Assembly (NCBI RefSeq): GCF_000426665.1
Contig: NZ_KE384552.1
Span: 81,789 to 145,788 of the forward strand
DNA length: 64,000 nt
Source: Centipeda artemidis DSM 19719
GTDB lineage: Bacteria > Bacillota > Negativicutes > Selenomonadales > Selenomonadaceae
Reading direction: 5' to 3'
The notes below the pieces were generated by a model. It did not search any database and had not been told where the DNA came from. It saw nothing but the letters and a program-made list of their open reading frames with translations. Position numbers and translations under genes: made by a program. How positions within the stretch are numbered: position 1 is the stretch's first letter; each line of letters opens with the position of its first letter. Positions 54,856 to 63,673 of this stretch are shown here, one piece after another.

Positions 54856-55788
54856 TTACTTCTTTCCGCCGTCGAGCTCGTTGAGGTCAACGCGGTTGGA
54901 GGTGTTCACAGTGTCGTTGAAGTCGTCGATGACCTCATTGCTCTTTTCCTTGCCTGCAAGGTAGCTGCGGAACGTACCGATGAAGGTATTGACGTCACGC
55001 TTGTACGACTTGGTCTCGCTCGTATCGGGGAGCTGTCCGACGAGGTTCGTGATCTCGCCGATCTTTGCCTCCGCCGCCGCCTGATCAACCGGTTCATGGT
55101 CGAGCATATCGACGAGGTCGCGCACCTTCATGGTTGCTTCGATGAAGTTCGCGGCGTTGGGTTTGCCGTCTTTGCGCATCTGCTCGAGCTGTGCGGTACG
55201 CAGTTCCTTGTGGTGGACGGAAACGGCGTCGTCGAGTTTTTGATAGGCGGCTTCGAACTTGTCATAGAGCGGGAGATACTGGGCGATCATCTCTGTGCCG
55301 CCTTTGTAGCCGTCCGTCATATAGGTCTTGGCTGAATAGTAGTTGTCCATCTTTTGCGCGAGCGGCGCGAGATCTTTCAGCACGGCAATGACGCCGTCGG
55401 CGGCTTCGTCGACGTCCTTGAAGACACCGTCGGTTGATTTGTCCGCACGTGCCTTCTCAAGTGCCTCGAGCAACCGGTCAAAGCTCGGTACGGAGATATT
55501 ATCCACCTGCTCGCCGCTGCGCATCCTCTGAAGGCTCGGATCATAGCTGAAGGCGAAGGTGACAGCGCTGTCGTTGTAGCTGTTCGTTGCCTCGACATAG
55601 GGCGCGAGCGCCGCCGTCTTGCTCTCCACGGAGTCGCCCGCGAGCATGGATGTGACGCCGGAGACCGCAGAGCCGGCCTTCTCGGCGGAGTTCCCGCCAA
55701 GACAGCCGGTCATGAGAAGGGGAGGGGCGCAGAGAATTCCTAGGGTGGCGAGAACGGAGAGGGCACGACGCATCGGATGCTGAGACAT
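54856..55788 (-). CDS. DUF3829 (YiiG-like) lipoprotein
   Basis: 310 residues. N-terminal signal with lipobox LLMTGC (lipidated Cys about residue 29). The mature part is helical: APYVEATNSYNDSAVTFAFS, YKGGTEMIAQYLPLYDKFEAAYQKL. It is expected on the periplasmic side of a diderm membrane. Start ATG after GAAGGAGGATCTTC. The role of this family is unknown. Confidence 0.8.
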   Translation of the reverse strand: MSQHPMRRALSVLATLGILCAPPLLMTGCLGGNSAEKAGSAVSGVTSMLAGDSVESKTAALAPYVEATNSYNDSAVTFAFSYDPSLQRMRSGEQVDNISVPSFDRLLEALEKARADKSTDGVFKDVDEAADGVIAVLKDLAPLAQKMDNYYSAKTYMTDGYKGGTEMIAQYLPLYDKFEAAYQKLDDAVSVHHKELRTAQLEQMRKDGKPNAANFIEATMKVRDLVDMLDHEPVDQAAAEAKIGEITNLVGQLPDTSETKSYKRDVNTFIGTFRSYLAGKEKSNEVIDDFNDTVNTSNRVDLNELDGGKK

Positions 55789-55924
55789 GAAGATCCTCCT
55801 TCAATCGTACAGTGAAGCATTTGGCCGGCAGAGAGTCCGACCCATTGATCATAAAAAAATGATAAATTTAGTATACTATGAATAAAACATTTGTGTCAAA
55901 TTCAGGACATATGACCTGTATTAT

Positions 55925-56908
55925 CTAGCCAATTCCTACTATAGCACCGAGACCGCGGAAGATGCCGCCGATCACATTGCCGATGATATTGGCACCGCCG
56001 TGTTTTTTGACGCGCTTTTCGACGCGTTCAAGCTGGGCGGCGAGTTCTGTATCCGTCTTGTCGGAGGCCTCCCATGCGCGGCGGAGGAATCTCGCGGCCC
56101 ATTTGTATTTCTTGTGACGTTCGCAGATGAGACCATAGTATTGATCGCCGCGCCACAGGGGATAGACCGTACTCTCTTGTGTGATCTCGTCTGCGGCGGC
56201 AAAGCTGCGCACGGCATTCTCTTCGTCGCCCAGATTGTAGTATGCGCGCCCGCGCAGAACGTGCGCGTAGGCGAGCGCGTCGCCCGTGACGCGGGGGTCG
56301 CCGATGAGACGCGAGATCTCTTGTACTGCTGCGGCGGATTCGCCCGCATCGATCAGACGCTGCGTCTCGTCGAAGATGTCGCTGTAGGGCACGGCGTCCT
56401 CGAGCCGCGATCCGCGCGCGGCGTCAGCGGCGTTCTTTGCGACCTGCTCGCGCAGGCGCATCGCACTGTTCTGTGCGCGGAGCGCATCGCGCTCCTGCTC
56501 GAGACGCGCGATTTCCTCCTTTTTATGCGCGAGGGACGCGACGTCCACCGCGTCTGTGTCCACGGTACAGGTGAGACGGACGCGGTACTGCCATGTCTTG
56601 CCGTCGACGATTTCGGGAATGGCTTCCTCCCGGAGAACCTTTAGAATGCTGCCCGCGACAACGCGCACCTCGTCCTTGGTGAGGGTGAGGTTTTTCGCCT
56701 CGGTATAACTCTCGACGTAGACGCCCGCCTGCTCGGTCGCCGCGCGCAGCGCCTCTTTGCGTGCGGCATCGCGGGCGTCTTTGGGCGCGTCGGTGTCACC
56801 GACGATACAGGTACCCTCGGCGGTGATGGTCTGCGGCGCGGCGGATGCGGGGCTGCTGCAAAAGGATGCCAGCGTCAGGCAAAGAAGAAAGAGCAGACGC
56901 TTGCCCAT
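55925..56908 (-). CDS. Exported FlgT-N/TPR-like protein, first copy
   Basis: 327 residues. The signal peptide ends near SASAA. The N-terminal half (VGDTDAPKDARDAARKEALR, VRVVAGSILKVLRE) resembles FlgT/LPP20-type domains. A coiled coil (EEIARLEQERDALRAQN) links to TPR-like helices (VLRGRAYYNLGDEENAVRSF). The C-terminal GG-rich tail looks hydrophobic. Start ATG 56908. It is three bases after the second copy's stop. Probable envelope or periplasmic scaffold. Confidence 0.65.
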   Translation of the reverse strand: MGKRLLFLLCLTLASFCSSPASAAPQTITAEGTCIVGDTDAPKDARDAARKEALRAATEQAGVYVESYTEAKNLTLTKDEVRVVAGSILKVLREEAIPEIVDGKTWQYRVRLTCTVDTDAVDVASLAHKKEEIARLEQERDALRAQNSAMRLREQVAKNAADAARGSRLEDAVPYSDIFDETQRLIDAGESAAAVQEISRLIGDPRVTGDALAYAHVLRGRAYYNLGDEENAVRSFAAADEITQESTVYPLWRGDQYYGLICERHKKYKWAARFLRRAWEASDKTDTELAAQLERVEKRVKKHGGANIIGNVIGGIFRGLGAIVGIG

Positions 56909-56911
56909 GAT

Positions 56912-57934
56912 TTACTCCCCCTGCGACTGCTGCATCGATCCCCGGATGATCTCGGTGATGACCTGCGTCCAGTTGATGCCGCGCTTCGCTCCGCCGTCGC
57001 CGCGCTCCATATGGCGGCGCTCCTGGTCGGCACGCTGCTCGGCGCGCCGCAGGTTCATCCAGAGCTCGTCGTCCGTCTTGTCCGAGGCATCCCACGCCAG
57101 CCGCAGCTCTGCGGCGGCGTCGTCATAGCGTTCCTTCTCGTAGTAAATGCGTCCGCGGTATTGATGGAGGCGCCAGATGGGATAGAGGTCGTCGGTATGC
57201 GGCGTGCGGTCTGCGGAGGAAAAGTCCGCGAGGGCGAGATCATCGCTGTGCAGTTCATAGTAGGCGCGTCCGCGCAGGTAATAGGCATATGCGCGCGGGC
57301 TGCCCGTGACGCGGGGGTCGTCGATGAGATGCGAGAGTTCGCCGATCGCACGGCGTTCCTCGCCGCGCTGGATCATCGCCGCTGCCTCGTCAAAGACGCG
57401 CCCGAGCGTGTAGCTCTCCTCGAGCTGGATGCCGATCGCCGCTTTCTCCGTCCCCTGCGCGCGTTCGTAGCGGGCGAGGAGGTCGTCGTTCTGCTGTTTC
57501 AGCGCGTCGCGTTCCTTCTGGAGACGCGCGATCTCCGCCTTATTTGACGCGAGCGATGCGAGATCGACCTTTGCCGTGTCCACCTCGCAGACGAGGTGCA
57601 CGCTGTAGCGCCATGCGTCGCCGATGAGTTCCGGCGTTGCTTTCTCCTGTAAAACGCGCAGAACCGTGCCCGCGACCATGCGCACCTCGTCCTTTGTGAG
57701 CGTGAGGTTCTGCGTCTCCGTATAGCTCTCGACGTAGATGCCCGCCTGTTCGGTGGCAGAGCGCATCGCCTCCTGCCGCGCCGCGTCGCGCGCGATCTTC
57801 GGCGAGTCGTTGTCGCCCATCGTGTATACGCCGTCCGCCTCGATGATCTTCGCCGCGGCGCCTGCCGGGCAGGGCAGCGCCGGGCAGAGGACAAAGAAGA
57901 CGGCGATGACAGCGCCGCATAGTTTTTGTATCAT
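56912..57934 (-). CDS. Exported FlgT-N/TPR-like protein, second copy
   Basis: About 340 residues. Its domain plan equals that of the first copy: signal peptide (AVIAVFFVLCPALPCPAGAAA), FlgT-like region (DSPKIARDAARQEAMRSATEQ), coiled coil (EIARLQKERDALKQQNDDLL), then TPR-like helices (YLRGRAYYELHSDDLALADF). Start ATG 57934 after GGGAGTG. Tandem duplication with the next gene. Function unknown. Confidence 0.65.
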   Translation of the reverse strand: MIQKLCGAVIAVFFVLCPALPCPAGAAAKIIEADGVYTMGDNDSPKIARDAARQEAMRSATEQAGIYVESYTETQNLTLTKDEVRMVAGTVLRVLQEKATPELIGDAWRYSVHLVCEVDTAKVDLASLASNKAEIARLQKERDALKQQNDDLLARYERAQGTEKAAIGIQLEESYTLGRVFDEAAAMIQRGEERRAIGELSHLIDDPRVTGSPRAYAYYLRGRAYYELHSDDLALADFSSADRTPHTDDLYPIWRLHQYRGRIYYEKERYDDAAAELRLAWDASDKTDDELWMNLRRAEQRADQERRHMERGDGGAKRGINWTQVITEIIRGSMQQSQGE

Positions 57935-58087
57935 TATATCGTTCACTCCCGGGGTATGGGGCGCAAAGCCCCGCTCTCTATTCATTACAAGCGTATTCTT
58001 TCAAATATTCATTAAACCGCGTTGAAAAATGCATTAGGGAGACGTTGAATTTTCGGCGGATGTATCGAAAAATATTGATGCGCAGGG

Positions 58088-58116
58088 TTGACAGCATGGG
58101 GGTTTTTGGATATACT
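58088..58116 (+). promoter_or_regulatory. tRNA-Thr promoter
   Basis: TTGACA (58088-58093), 17-base spacer, TATACT (58111-58116): near-consensus sigma-A. The start is expected near 58123, just before the mature tRNA. Confidence 0.85.
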
Positions 58117-58127
58117 TACTTAGCAAT

Positions 58128-58203
58128 GCTGATTTAGCTCAGTTGGTAGAGCAGCTCATTCGTAATGAGCAGGTCGTAGGTTCAAGTCCTATAATCAGCT
58201 CCA
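58128..58203 (+). tRNA. tRNA-Thr (anticodon CGT)
   Basis: Acceptor arms GCTGATT and AATCAGC pair. D arm TAGCTCAGTTGGTAGAGCA. Anticodon stem CTCAT/ATGAG with loop TTCGTAA gives anticodon CGT (threonine). TPsiC loop GGTTCAAGTCC. CCA is encoded (58201-58203). 76 bases. Confidence 0.95.
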
Positions 58204-58216
58204 TTTGAAGCGAATA

Positions 58217-58247
58217 AAAGGCTCCCGAGGATGTCGGGAGTCTTTTT
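58217..58247 (+). terminator. tRNA-Thr terminator
   Basis: CTCCCGA, loop, TCGGGAG followed by TCTTTTT. Confidence 0.85.
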
Positions 58248-58259
58248 CTGTATATAGGC

Positions 58260-58383
58260 GTGATGCGGGATTTTCGCGCCTAGCGTCGTCATTTTCGTCG
58301 AACGCTTCGTCGACGTAGGGTTCATCTACGCCTTCCTCGCGTTCGTCTCAATTCCTAGCTATGCATCGAAACTACCGCATCAC
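58260..58383. repeat. 124-bp palindromic element, copy M
   Basis: Starts GTGATGCGGGATTTTCGCGC and ends ACTACCGCATCAC. Both ends carry the GTGATGC variant. Type II core. An arm copy (GGGATTTTCGCGCCTAGCG) follows at about 58402-58435. Confidence 0.85.
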
Positions 58384-58484
58384 TTAGGCTGCGGCAGGGT
58401 GGGATTTTCGCGCCTAGCGTCGTCATTTCTTCGCAATCAATAATTATTTTTTAACCATATATATTTTAGATTTTTTGAAAATAT

Positions 58485-58515
58485 TTGAGATAAATAGCCT
58501 AATTTATGCTATGAT
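58485..58515 (+). promoter_or_regulatory. Promoter of the TPM-domain gene
   Basis: TTGAGA (58485-58490), 19-base spacer, extended -10 TGCTATGAT (58507-58515). It leaves a leader of about 125 bases. Confidence 0.5.
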
Positions 58516-58519
58516 AAGT

Positions 58520-58643
58520 CCCGGGTCACTTGACGATCGTTTTACACAGGGAGAGACTTCGAAATGCACCGTCAAGGGCTTTGCCGATGCTGCCGCAGGG
58601 CGGATTGGTCACCTTTGTGTGTTTTTTATGGAGAGGGAAGCAC
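58520..58643 (+). other. Possibly structured leader of the TPM-domain gene
   Basis: CTTGACG near 58528 pairs with CGTCAAG near 58571, enclosing CACAGGGAGAGAC, and GC-rich pairing segments follow (GGGCTTTGCC, TGCCGCAGGGCGG). It partly recalls a known riboswitch motif but matches none that I can name. It may only be a long 5' leader. Confidence 0.3.
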
Positions 58644-59264
58644 GTGAGAAATTATCAAAAGGTGATGAGTGCGCTGTCGATATTTTTTTGCACGCTTTTT
58701 TCCGCAAGCGCAGCGTTCGCGGCGACGCCAAGTGTGATTGACAGGGCGCATCTGCTCTCCCCGACGGAGCACCGGATGCTCGCGGAGAAGATCGCGGCGC
58801 TCGAGGAAAAATACGGTGTACGGATCGTCGTCGGTACGCAAAAGAGCATTCACGGACAGGCGCCGGACACCTACGTGGATGCGGTCATCGAAAAGTACTA
58901 TGGAGGAACACCGGGCGGCACGATTCTCCTGCTCGTCGCGGATGATATCAAAACGCAGATCGTCGGCGCCGACAGCGCTATGCGGGAGCGCATTTCCTGC
59001 GGCTACGGGAGACAGTACGCGGAGGATGCCATGCGTGCGGATGTGGCGGCGGGGCATTATGCCGCCGGCTTTGCGAAATACGTTGATGCGGTGGACGAGA
59101 TGCTCGCGTTTCACTTGGAAAACGGGCGCGCGAAGACCGCTGCGGACGAGCCGATCGGCATCATTCCGCTGCTTGCCGTGATCGGCATAGGCGTGGTCGG
59201 ATTCTTTGTGAAACGCGCGCATCTGACACGTACGGCAAGCGACTCGGACAACACGGTACCGTAA
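58644..59264 (+). CDS. TPM-domain membrane protein
   Basis: About 206 residues. Signal-like N-terminus (MRNYQKVMSALSIFFCTLFS). The TPM domain has RAHLLSPTEHRMLAEKIAAL, YGVRIVVGT, GGTILLLVADDIKTQIVG and AEDAMRADVAAGHYAAGF. A membrane helix sits near residues 174-192. Start GTG 58644 after GGAGAGGGAAGCAC. TPM proteins act in membrane repair or as phosphatases; the function here is not set. Confidence 0.75.
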   Translation: MRNYQKVMSALSIFFCTLFSASAAFAATPSVIDRAHLLSPTEHRMLAEKIAALEEKYGVRIVVGTQKSIHGQAPDTYVDAVIEKYYGGTPGGTILLLVADDIKTQIVGADSAMRERISCGYGRQYAEDAMRADVAAGHYAAGFAKYVDAVDEMLAFHLENGRAKTAADEPIGIIPLLAVIGIGVVGFFVKRAHLTRTASDSDNTVP

Positions 59265-59323
59265 TCGGCACCTGCGGTGGAGGACATCTCCCATAGCACT
59301 GTTTTTCTATTACGAAGGAATGA

Positions 59324-59839
59324 ATGATGCAAAAACTGCGCGCGCTGCTCGCACTCTGTTTTTCCTTTCGCGGGACGATCGCGCCAAAGCCCTATGTGAT
59401 TGGCTCCCTGCTCGTGATCGGCGTGCTCCTTGTACTGTCTGTCGTGGTAGATGTGCTGATCTCGCTGCTGCTCCTAGAGAACGGTCTCGCTGCGGAGACG
59501 GACGCGGAGCGCCTCCGCCTGGCAGCATTCCTCCTCAGACTGCTCTACCTCGCGCCGCTTGCCGCGCAGTTTTCTCTCGCTGCGCGCCGCCTGCGCGACG
59601 CAGGGCGCCCGCTGACCTATCTTCTCATCCCGCCGGGGCTCTTCCTCGGGATCGGCGGATCGATCGGATTCGCCCTGTGGACAGCCGTCTCCCATGAGCT
59701 GAACAGTCTGCCGCCGGGCGATCATGGACAGGAGATCGACTTCGGCGTGATCCTCCTCTTCGGACTCGGCATCCTCCTCGCCGCCTTTATCGCGCATATT
59801 TCCTTTTTCCTCTTTGCGCGTCTCAAACGGCGCGTGTAG
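59324..59839 (+). CDS. DUF805-like membrane protein
   Basis: 171 residues with four hydrophobic helices. An entry motif (FSFRGTIAPKPYVIGSLLVIG) and a loop (LAARRLRDAGRPLTYLLIP) correspond to the IRRLHD loop of DUF805. Start ATG 59324 after GAAGGA. It is separate from the DUF805 cluster near 11 kb. Confidence 0.6.
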   Translation: MMQKLRALLALCFSFRGTIAPKPYVIGSLLVIGVLLVLSVVVDVLISLLLLENGLAAETDAERLRLAAFLLRLLYLAPLAAQFSLAARRLRDAGRPLTYLLIPPGLFLGIGGSIGFALWTAVSHELNSLPPGDHGQEIDFGVILLFGLGILLAAFIAHISFFLFARLKRRV

Positions 59840-59843
59840 ATAT

Positions 59844-59890
59844 AAAAAACTGCTGCATCGGAACACTGCGTTCCGTTTGCCGCAGTTTTT
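59844..59890. terminator. Hairpin terminator
   Basis: AAAAACTGC..CGGAAC loop GTTCCG..GCAGTTTTT, downstream of the DUF805-like gene and near the convergent 59967 gene. Confidence 0.75.
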
Positions 59891-59966
59891 GTTTGGATAC
59901 GATGTTGTCAGCTGAGCGCGCAGCCCGCGTCGTCGGGGGCGGGCGTGAACTCCCCGCGAGATGCGC

Positions 59967-60590
59967 CTACCAGTCCCGTTCGCGGATCGCTTCCTCGATA
60001 TCAATGTCGATCCCGTGCTTCTTGAGGATGTATTCGACGCCCTCCGCGATGCTCTCGCGTGCCGCCGTCTCGATCTCGCTGTCGTGCTCTTCGAACTCCT
60101 CCTCCAAATCGTTGATGGCGTTGACGATCTCGTCGAGCTTCGCCTGGATGGGATCGATGTCCTTCACACCGCCCATAAGAAATTCGTCCAATTTGAGCAG
60201 CTGCGCTTTCACCTTATCGACGAGGAAATCCGGGAAATATTCGTCGTCATACATATCGCCGAGCAGCTCGTAATCGGACGAAAAGCCGAAGCCGTCCGTC
60301 TCTGCGAGCGGCTGCGGCGCCTTTGCGATCGCAGCCATCGACGCGCATTCCGCCTCCGAAAAGCTCTCAAAATTCCGCGCCGGCACATCGAAGGGCATGC
60401 CGTTGACGACGATGTGATATGTCTTTTGCGTTTGGGTGTATGTGAAGTGCGCCTTTTCGATATGCGGAATCGTTTTGTCCGCATACTTGCCGAGATCGAG
60501 CGTCCCCGCCGCAAATTCCTCTGCAAATCTCTGATACTCCTCGCGGTTCAAACAAAATAATTTCCCATCGACCGATGCAATGTAATTCAT
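59967..60590 (-). CDS. Acidic hypothetical protein
   Basis: 207 residues. N-terminus MNYIASVDGKLFCLNREEYQ; strongly acidic helical C-terminus (DEIVNAINDLEEEFEEHDSE). No membrane segment. Start ATG 60590 with GGAAGCGGCG upstream at long spacing. Family not recognised. Confidence 0.5.
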   Translation of the reverse strand: MNYIASVDGKLFCLNREEYQRFAEEFAAGTLDLGKYADKTIPHIEKAHFTYTQTQKTYHIVVNGMPFDVPARNFESFSEAECASMAAIAKAPQPLAETDGFGFSSDYELLGDMYDDEYFPDFLVDKVKAQLLKLDEFLMGGVKDIDPIQAKLDEIVNAINDLEEEFEEHDSEIETAARESIAEGVEYILKKHGIDIDIEEAIRERDW

Positions 60591-60655
60591 CGTGCGCCGC
60601 TTCCTTTTCCTTTATTCTAGCGAATAGCCCTTCCTCTTGCAAGGGGGATAAAAAC

Positions 60656-61279
60656 TTATTGTCCCCCAATCTTCCTCCGCAGCCATATCTTCAAATAGAA
60701 CAGAGGATCCTGATAGGGACCATAAAAGAACTCTCCCTGCGCATTGTTCGTTTCCTTCAAAAATTTTTCATGTGCTTTTTGCTCCGCTTCCGACAGCTGC
60801 TCTCTGTGATTGACAATATTCAATCGTCCATGAAGTTGGTTTTGCCTTTTTAAGAGGGCGCGATATAAGCCGTCATAGGAATGCAGGCGTTCAATTGCAC
60901 TCAGATGATGTCGGTCACGATCGGCGATCCCCTGATTGATCCCGCGAATCTCCTCATCTGTCAACGCAGGATTATATAATGTATCCGTACGATCATACAG
61001 ATGAATGATCCAGGTGCCGATACCTCCTTGAACAAGCAGGTACTCATCCGTTTCAAGAAAATCTTGTACGGTGTCCAGCGTAATACTCTCACCGGCTTCT
61101 TCCTTTTGGAACCATGTACGACCTTCATCGCGTGATTCTTTATCAAATAGGGGAGAGGTAATAACGACATAATCTTTGGGCGCCGTCTCTTGATAGATGA
61201 AAAAGGCAATAAATATACCTAAAAGCAACACGCCTGCTGCAAGGATATAGGAGATGAGATTGCAGTGTCGGTTCTTCAC
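60656..61279 (-). CDS. Membrane-anchored hypothetical, candidate immunity protein
   Basis: 207 residues. One N-terminal membrane helix (YILAAGVLLLGIFIAFFIYQ) and a hydrophilic C-terminal domain. Start GTG 61279 after GGGAGGCATCGACA. It lies 33 bp downstream of the 61313 gene and is probably co-transcribed. The setting of CdiA and toxin remnants makes immunity plausible; no direct evidence. Confidence 0.5.
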   Translation of the reverse strand: MKNRHCNLISYILAAGVLLLGIFIAFFIYQETAPKDYVVITSPLFDKESRDEGRTWFQKEEAGESITLDTVQDFLETDEYLLVQGGIGTWIIHLYDRTDTLYNPALTDEEIRGINQGIADRDRHHLSAIERLHSYDGLYRALLKRQNQLHGRLNIVNHREQLSEAEQKAHEKFLKETNNAQGEFFYGPYQDPLFYLKIWLRRKIGGQ

Positions 61280-61312
61280 TGTCGATGCCTCCCGAAATCT
61301 CGTTCTTGAATT

Positions 61313-61867
61313 TTATTCGTTAGGGAGACTAAGATAGCTATGATAGCCCCACTGAAAGCGCTCCTGCACATTTTTAAGTAGTTCTTTACAGTAGTTTAGT
61401 TTAGGAAGATACTTTCCTTGCAGCCGCAAAGCTATATCCGTCGCTTCATAAAATTCAACTGCACCTTGCAGCAGTGTGGTCAGAAACTCTTTTTCCGGCA
61501 GCCAATATCGTTTATCGTTCCAATCGGTATGAAGCTTTATGAAGCCGCTCGGGTGTTCTTTGAAAGATAGATCCCCCGGATGGTCCGGCATACAGAAGTG
61601 AGCTTCTCCGGTATTTAAAATTTCTTCTACGGCCATAGCAAAATATATCCAAAGAGATACCATAGGATCCCAATCACTAAACGACAATATTGGATCATCA
61701 TAGTAACTTAGTAAAATCGCACCTTCTAAGTATTCTCTGTCAACATACTGAGCAATTTTTCTAATCCCTTCGATATCCGTTACTTCTGTGAAGATTGTAG
61801 GGTCTATATTGTCTAGATCTAATATCGTACAACGAAGATCCAATAAGAATGATTTGCATATGAACAT
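61313..61867 (-). CDS. Hypothetical protein, candidate immunity protein
   Basis: 184 residues, acidic, no membrane helix. SYYDDPILSFSDWDPMVSLW and FIKLHTDWNDKRYWLPEKEF suggest a small globular protein. ATG 61867 after GGAGGCACCGC. It lies directly downstream of a decayed CdiA fragment. Unknown family. Confidence 0.45.
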   Translation of the reverse strand: MFICKSFLLDLRCTILDLDNIDPTIFTEVTDIEGIRKIAQYVDREYLEGAILLSYYDDPILSFSDWDPMVSLWIYFAMAVEEILNTGEAHFCMPDHPGDLSFKEHPSGFIKLHTDWNDKRYWLPEKEFLTTLLQGAVEFYEATDIALRLQGKYLPKLNYCKELLKNVQERFQWGYHSYLSLPNE

Positions 61868-61959
61868 GCGGTGCCTCCAAATGATGGTATGTAAAATTGA
61901 CCGACTTTTCCGTCCGTAAGACCTACTATATACTTGACACCATTTACTACAGCGTCTAA

Positions 61960-62086
61960 TTTTTATTAATTTTGCTGTGTCTCTGCCGAGAGCAGAGCGT
62001 TCTTGATTCAGATGCTCGCGCACGTCAATACTGCCCGGGGCAATGGCGGATTTGGTTGTGCTCGCTGCATCGCCTTTGACTAACAT
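61960..62086 (-). pseudogene. CdiA/filamentous haemagglutinin fragment
   Basis: The frame MLVKGDAASTTKSAIAPGSI, followed by NQERSALGRDTAKL, resembles the pre-toxin region of CdiA/FHA exoproteins (TKSAI..GTI..., LSRDT). No open frame continues; the fragment is broken on both sides. Confidence 0.5.
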
Positions 62087-62139
62087 GGAGAGGAGGCAAA
62101 ATCAATCCATGAAGGATAGAGTGCGCTGTGCTATGTGTG

Positions 62140-62580
62140 TTACTTAATCATTTTTACATTACTTATAAGGAAATCCATAATCTCATCGAATTTTTCATCG
62201 AATTCTTCTTTGGCTAATATAAATTCAAAACTGGGAGCAGGTGAACTATAAGAATGCGTTTTTTCGTCTCTTGTCCACAGTTCAATACAGTATTCTTCCG
62301 TTTCTAAGTCATACTCGCAAGATATGGAGTCATGATATTTAAAAAACTTATTCCACGTTTTGTATGGAGAGGATTTAAACGGTTCTGTTGGTTCGATTTC
62401 TTGTTGATAGGCGGAGATACTGTCTCGTATACATATAAGAACCTCCTTTTTTAATGATTCTCGATCCGTTTGAATCAGGCAGCCCATACCTGTCCAATAT
62501 CCAATTTTTGTTTTATACTCTTTGAGTAAGTAAATTTCTCTATCCTTTTTATTTACATATATATGTACAGCGCCTCTCAT
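62140..62580 (-). CDS. Hypothetical protein, candidate immunity protein
   Basis: 146 residues (YVNKKDREIYLLKEYKTKIG, CEYDLETEEYCIELWTRDEK). ATG 62580 follows AAGGAAGATTGAG and lies 13 bases after the stop codon of a toxin-like remnant. This is the classic spacing of a toxin tail and its immunity gene. No family recognised. Confidence 0.5.
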   Translation of the reverse strand: MRGAVHIYVNKKDREIYLLKEYKTKIGYWTGMGCLIQTDRESLKKEVLICIRDSISAYQQEIEPTEPFKSSPYKTWNKFFKYHDSISCEYDLETEEYCIELWTRDEKTHSYSSPAPSFEFILAKEEFDEKFDEIMDFLISNVKMIK

Positions 62581-62593
62581 CTCAATCTTCCTT

Positions 62594-62790
62594 TCATTTT
62601 ACAACAGTGATTGTCGTTTCAATTCCCTTTTCTTTTGCATATTCCTTAACCATTTCGAGCCCCTTTCGTTGCTCTACTGTGATCTCCATATCCGGTATGG
62701 CAATCTCAAGGGTCTTAGAGGAATAATCATTCGGCCTTACCGTTTTGTTATTCCGGTATCGTTCTTTGAAATAAAGAGCCCGGGTATTTT
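62594..62790 (-). pseudogene. Toxin C-terminal remnant
   Basis: The frame reads RALYFKERYRNNKTVRP, then LEIAIPDMEITVEQRKGLEM, ending ETTITVVK before TGA. Ends like YAKEKGI...TVVK are seen in the C-terminal toxin domains of polymorphic exoproteins. A TGA lies just upstream in this frame, so only the tail remains. Confidence 0.5.
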
Positions 62791-62905
62791 CTTCTCATCT
62801 CGCCGGTAAGAGGAGGTGGATGAGGAGGAATGTGGAGGAACGGTTGAGTGTTATCAAGCAGAATCAGCGTATACTTTCAAAGAAGACGTTGACATATATT
62901 TACCT

Positions 62906-63502
62906 CTAATAGAGGGACTCCTGTTTTTTTAGACTTTCTTCTATTGACTCTGATATTTCATCCAGATCTTTGATAATATCCCGTCTCTGACTGTCCTTTG
63001 CTGCTTCGAGACTCCATGTTTTACTTTTTTCTCCTCGTCGTTTTAGCTCTAAAAAGATTTTTTTATCTTCTATGGAAATATCATCCAAATCTTCTATCAA
63101 AATCAAGCTCGATCCATATGCCTCCTGTAAATCCTTTAAATTACTTACCAAATTGCTAGGCCCATCCCATGACATACGAGCATCGCTCGCATAGTTTTCG
63201 ATTTTGATGATCTTTGTAAAGAGCGGGATCACGCATATTTTCGTATATCCCGACTCTCCGTAAGCATACAGATATGGAAATTTATATTCATGGGCGTAGC
63301 AACTCATCTCTAGCGCACGGCGTTCATAAGTGTCAGATAATACTTGATCATGGAAATACAACTGGTAGCGAAACCCGGCTATATTTGTGGTCTCCGGCAA
63401 GCAGACGGGCGTAACATAGGAGTATGCAAGAAGCCATGCATAAAGGGTAAGACCGATCCCCATGATGACAGCAAGCACCTTTATGACGAAGTAGGATTTC
63501 AT
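62906..63502 (-). CDS. Membrane-anchored hypothetical, candidate immunity protein
   Basis: 198 residues. One N-terminal membrane helix (VIKVLAVIMGIGLTLYAWLL), then a hydrophilic domain ending in an acidic/helical tail. ATG 63502 follows AAGAGGAGCTGGCCAA, right after the stop of a C-terminal remnant. Membrane-anchored immunity proteins are known for toxin systems; it is inferred here. Confidence 0.5.
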   Translation of the reverse strand: MKSYFVIKVLAVIMGIGLTLYAWLLAYSYVTPVCLPETTNIAGFRYQLYFHDQVLSDTYERRALEMSCYAHEYKFPYLYAYGESGYTKICVIPLFTKIIKIENYASDARMSWDGPSNLVSNLKDLQEAYGSSLILIEDLDDISIEDKKIFLELKRRGEKSKTWSLEAAKDSQRRDIIKDLDEISESIEESLKKQESLY

Positions 63503-63516
63503 TTGGCCAGCTCCTC

Positions 63517-63672
63517 TTATTCATGAACCAGATCCGTTATAGGATAACTAAGGTCGTATGTCGTTTTATAAGCAAATGTACGTCGCAGGCCGGATTGCTG
63601 GACGATATATGCATCTCTAAGGAAAGAGCCCAGTCTTGCTTCACCCTTGCCGTGATCCCAATTATCGGAGGT
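63517..63672 (-). pseudogene. Remnant of a gene tail next to an IS element
   Basis: The frame runs TSDNWDHGKGEARLGSFLRD and YKTTYDLSYPITDLVHE before TAA. It is cut at its upstream side by the IS256-type element. It could be the tail of a toxin. Confidence 0.4.
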
Positions 63673-63673
63673 A

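Noticed and set aside
58520..58643. Cyclic di-GMP or glycine riboswitch
   Set aside because: Only short pieces (ACAGGG, GGAGAGAC, CACCG) resemble these motifs. The rest of the consensus is absent.
61868..61959. N-terminal extension of the 61313 gene into the CdiA fragment
   Set aside because: The reading frame is open from 62086, but a good ribosome binding site and ATG at 61867 mark a separate start, and the upstream part between the two looks unlike either protein.
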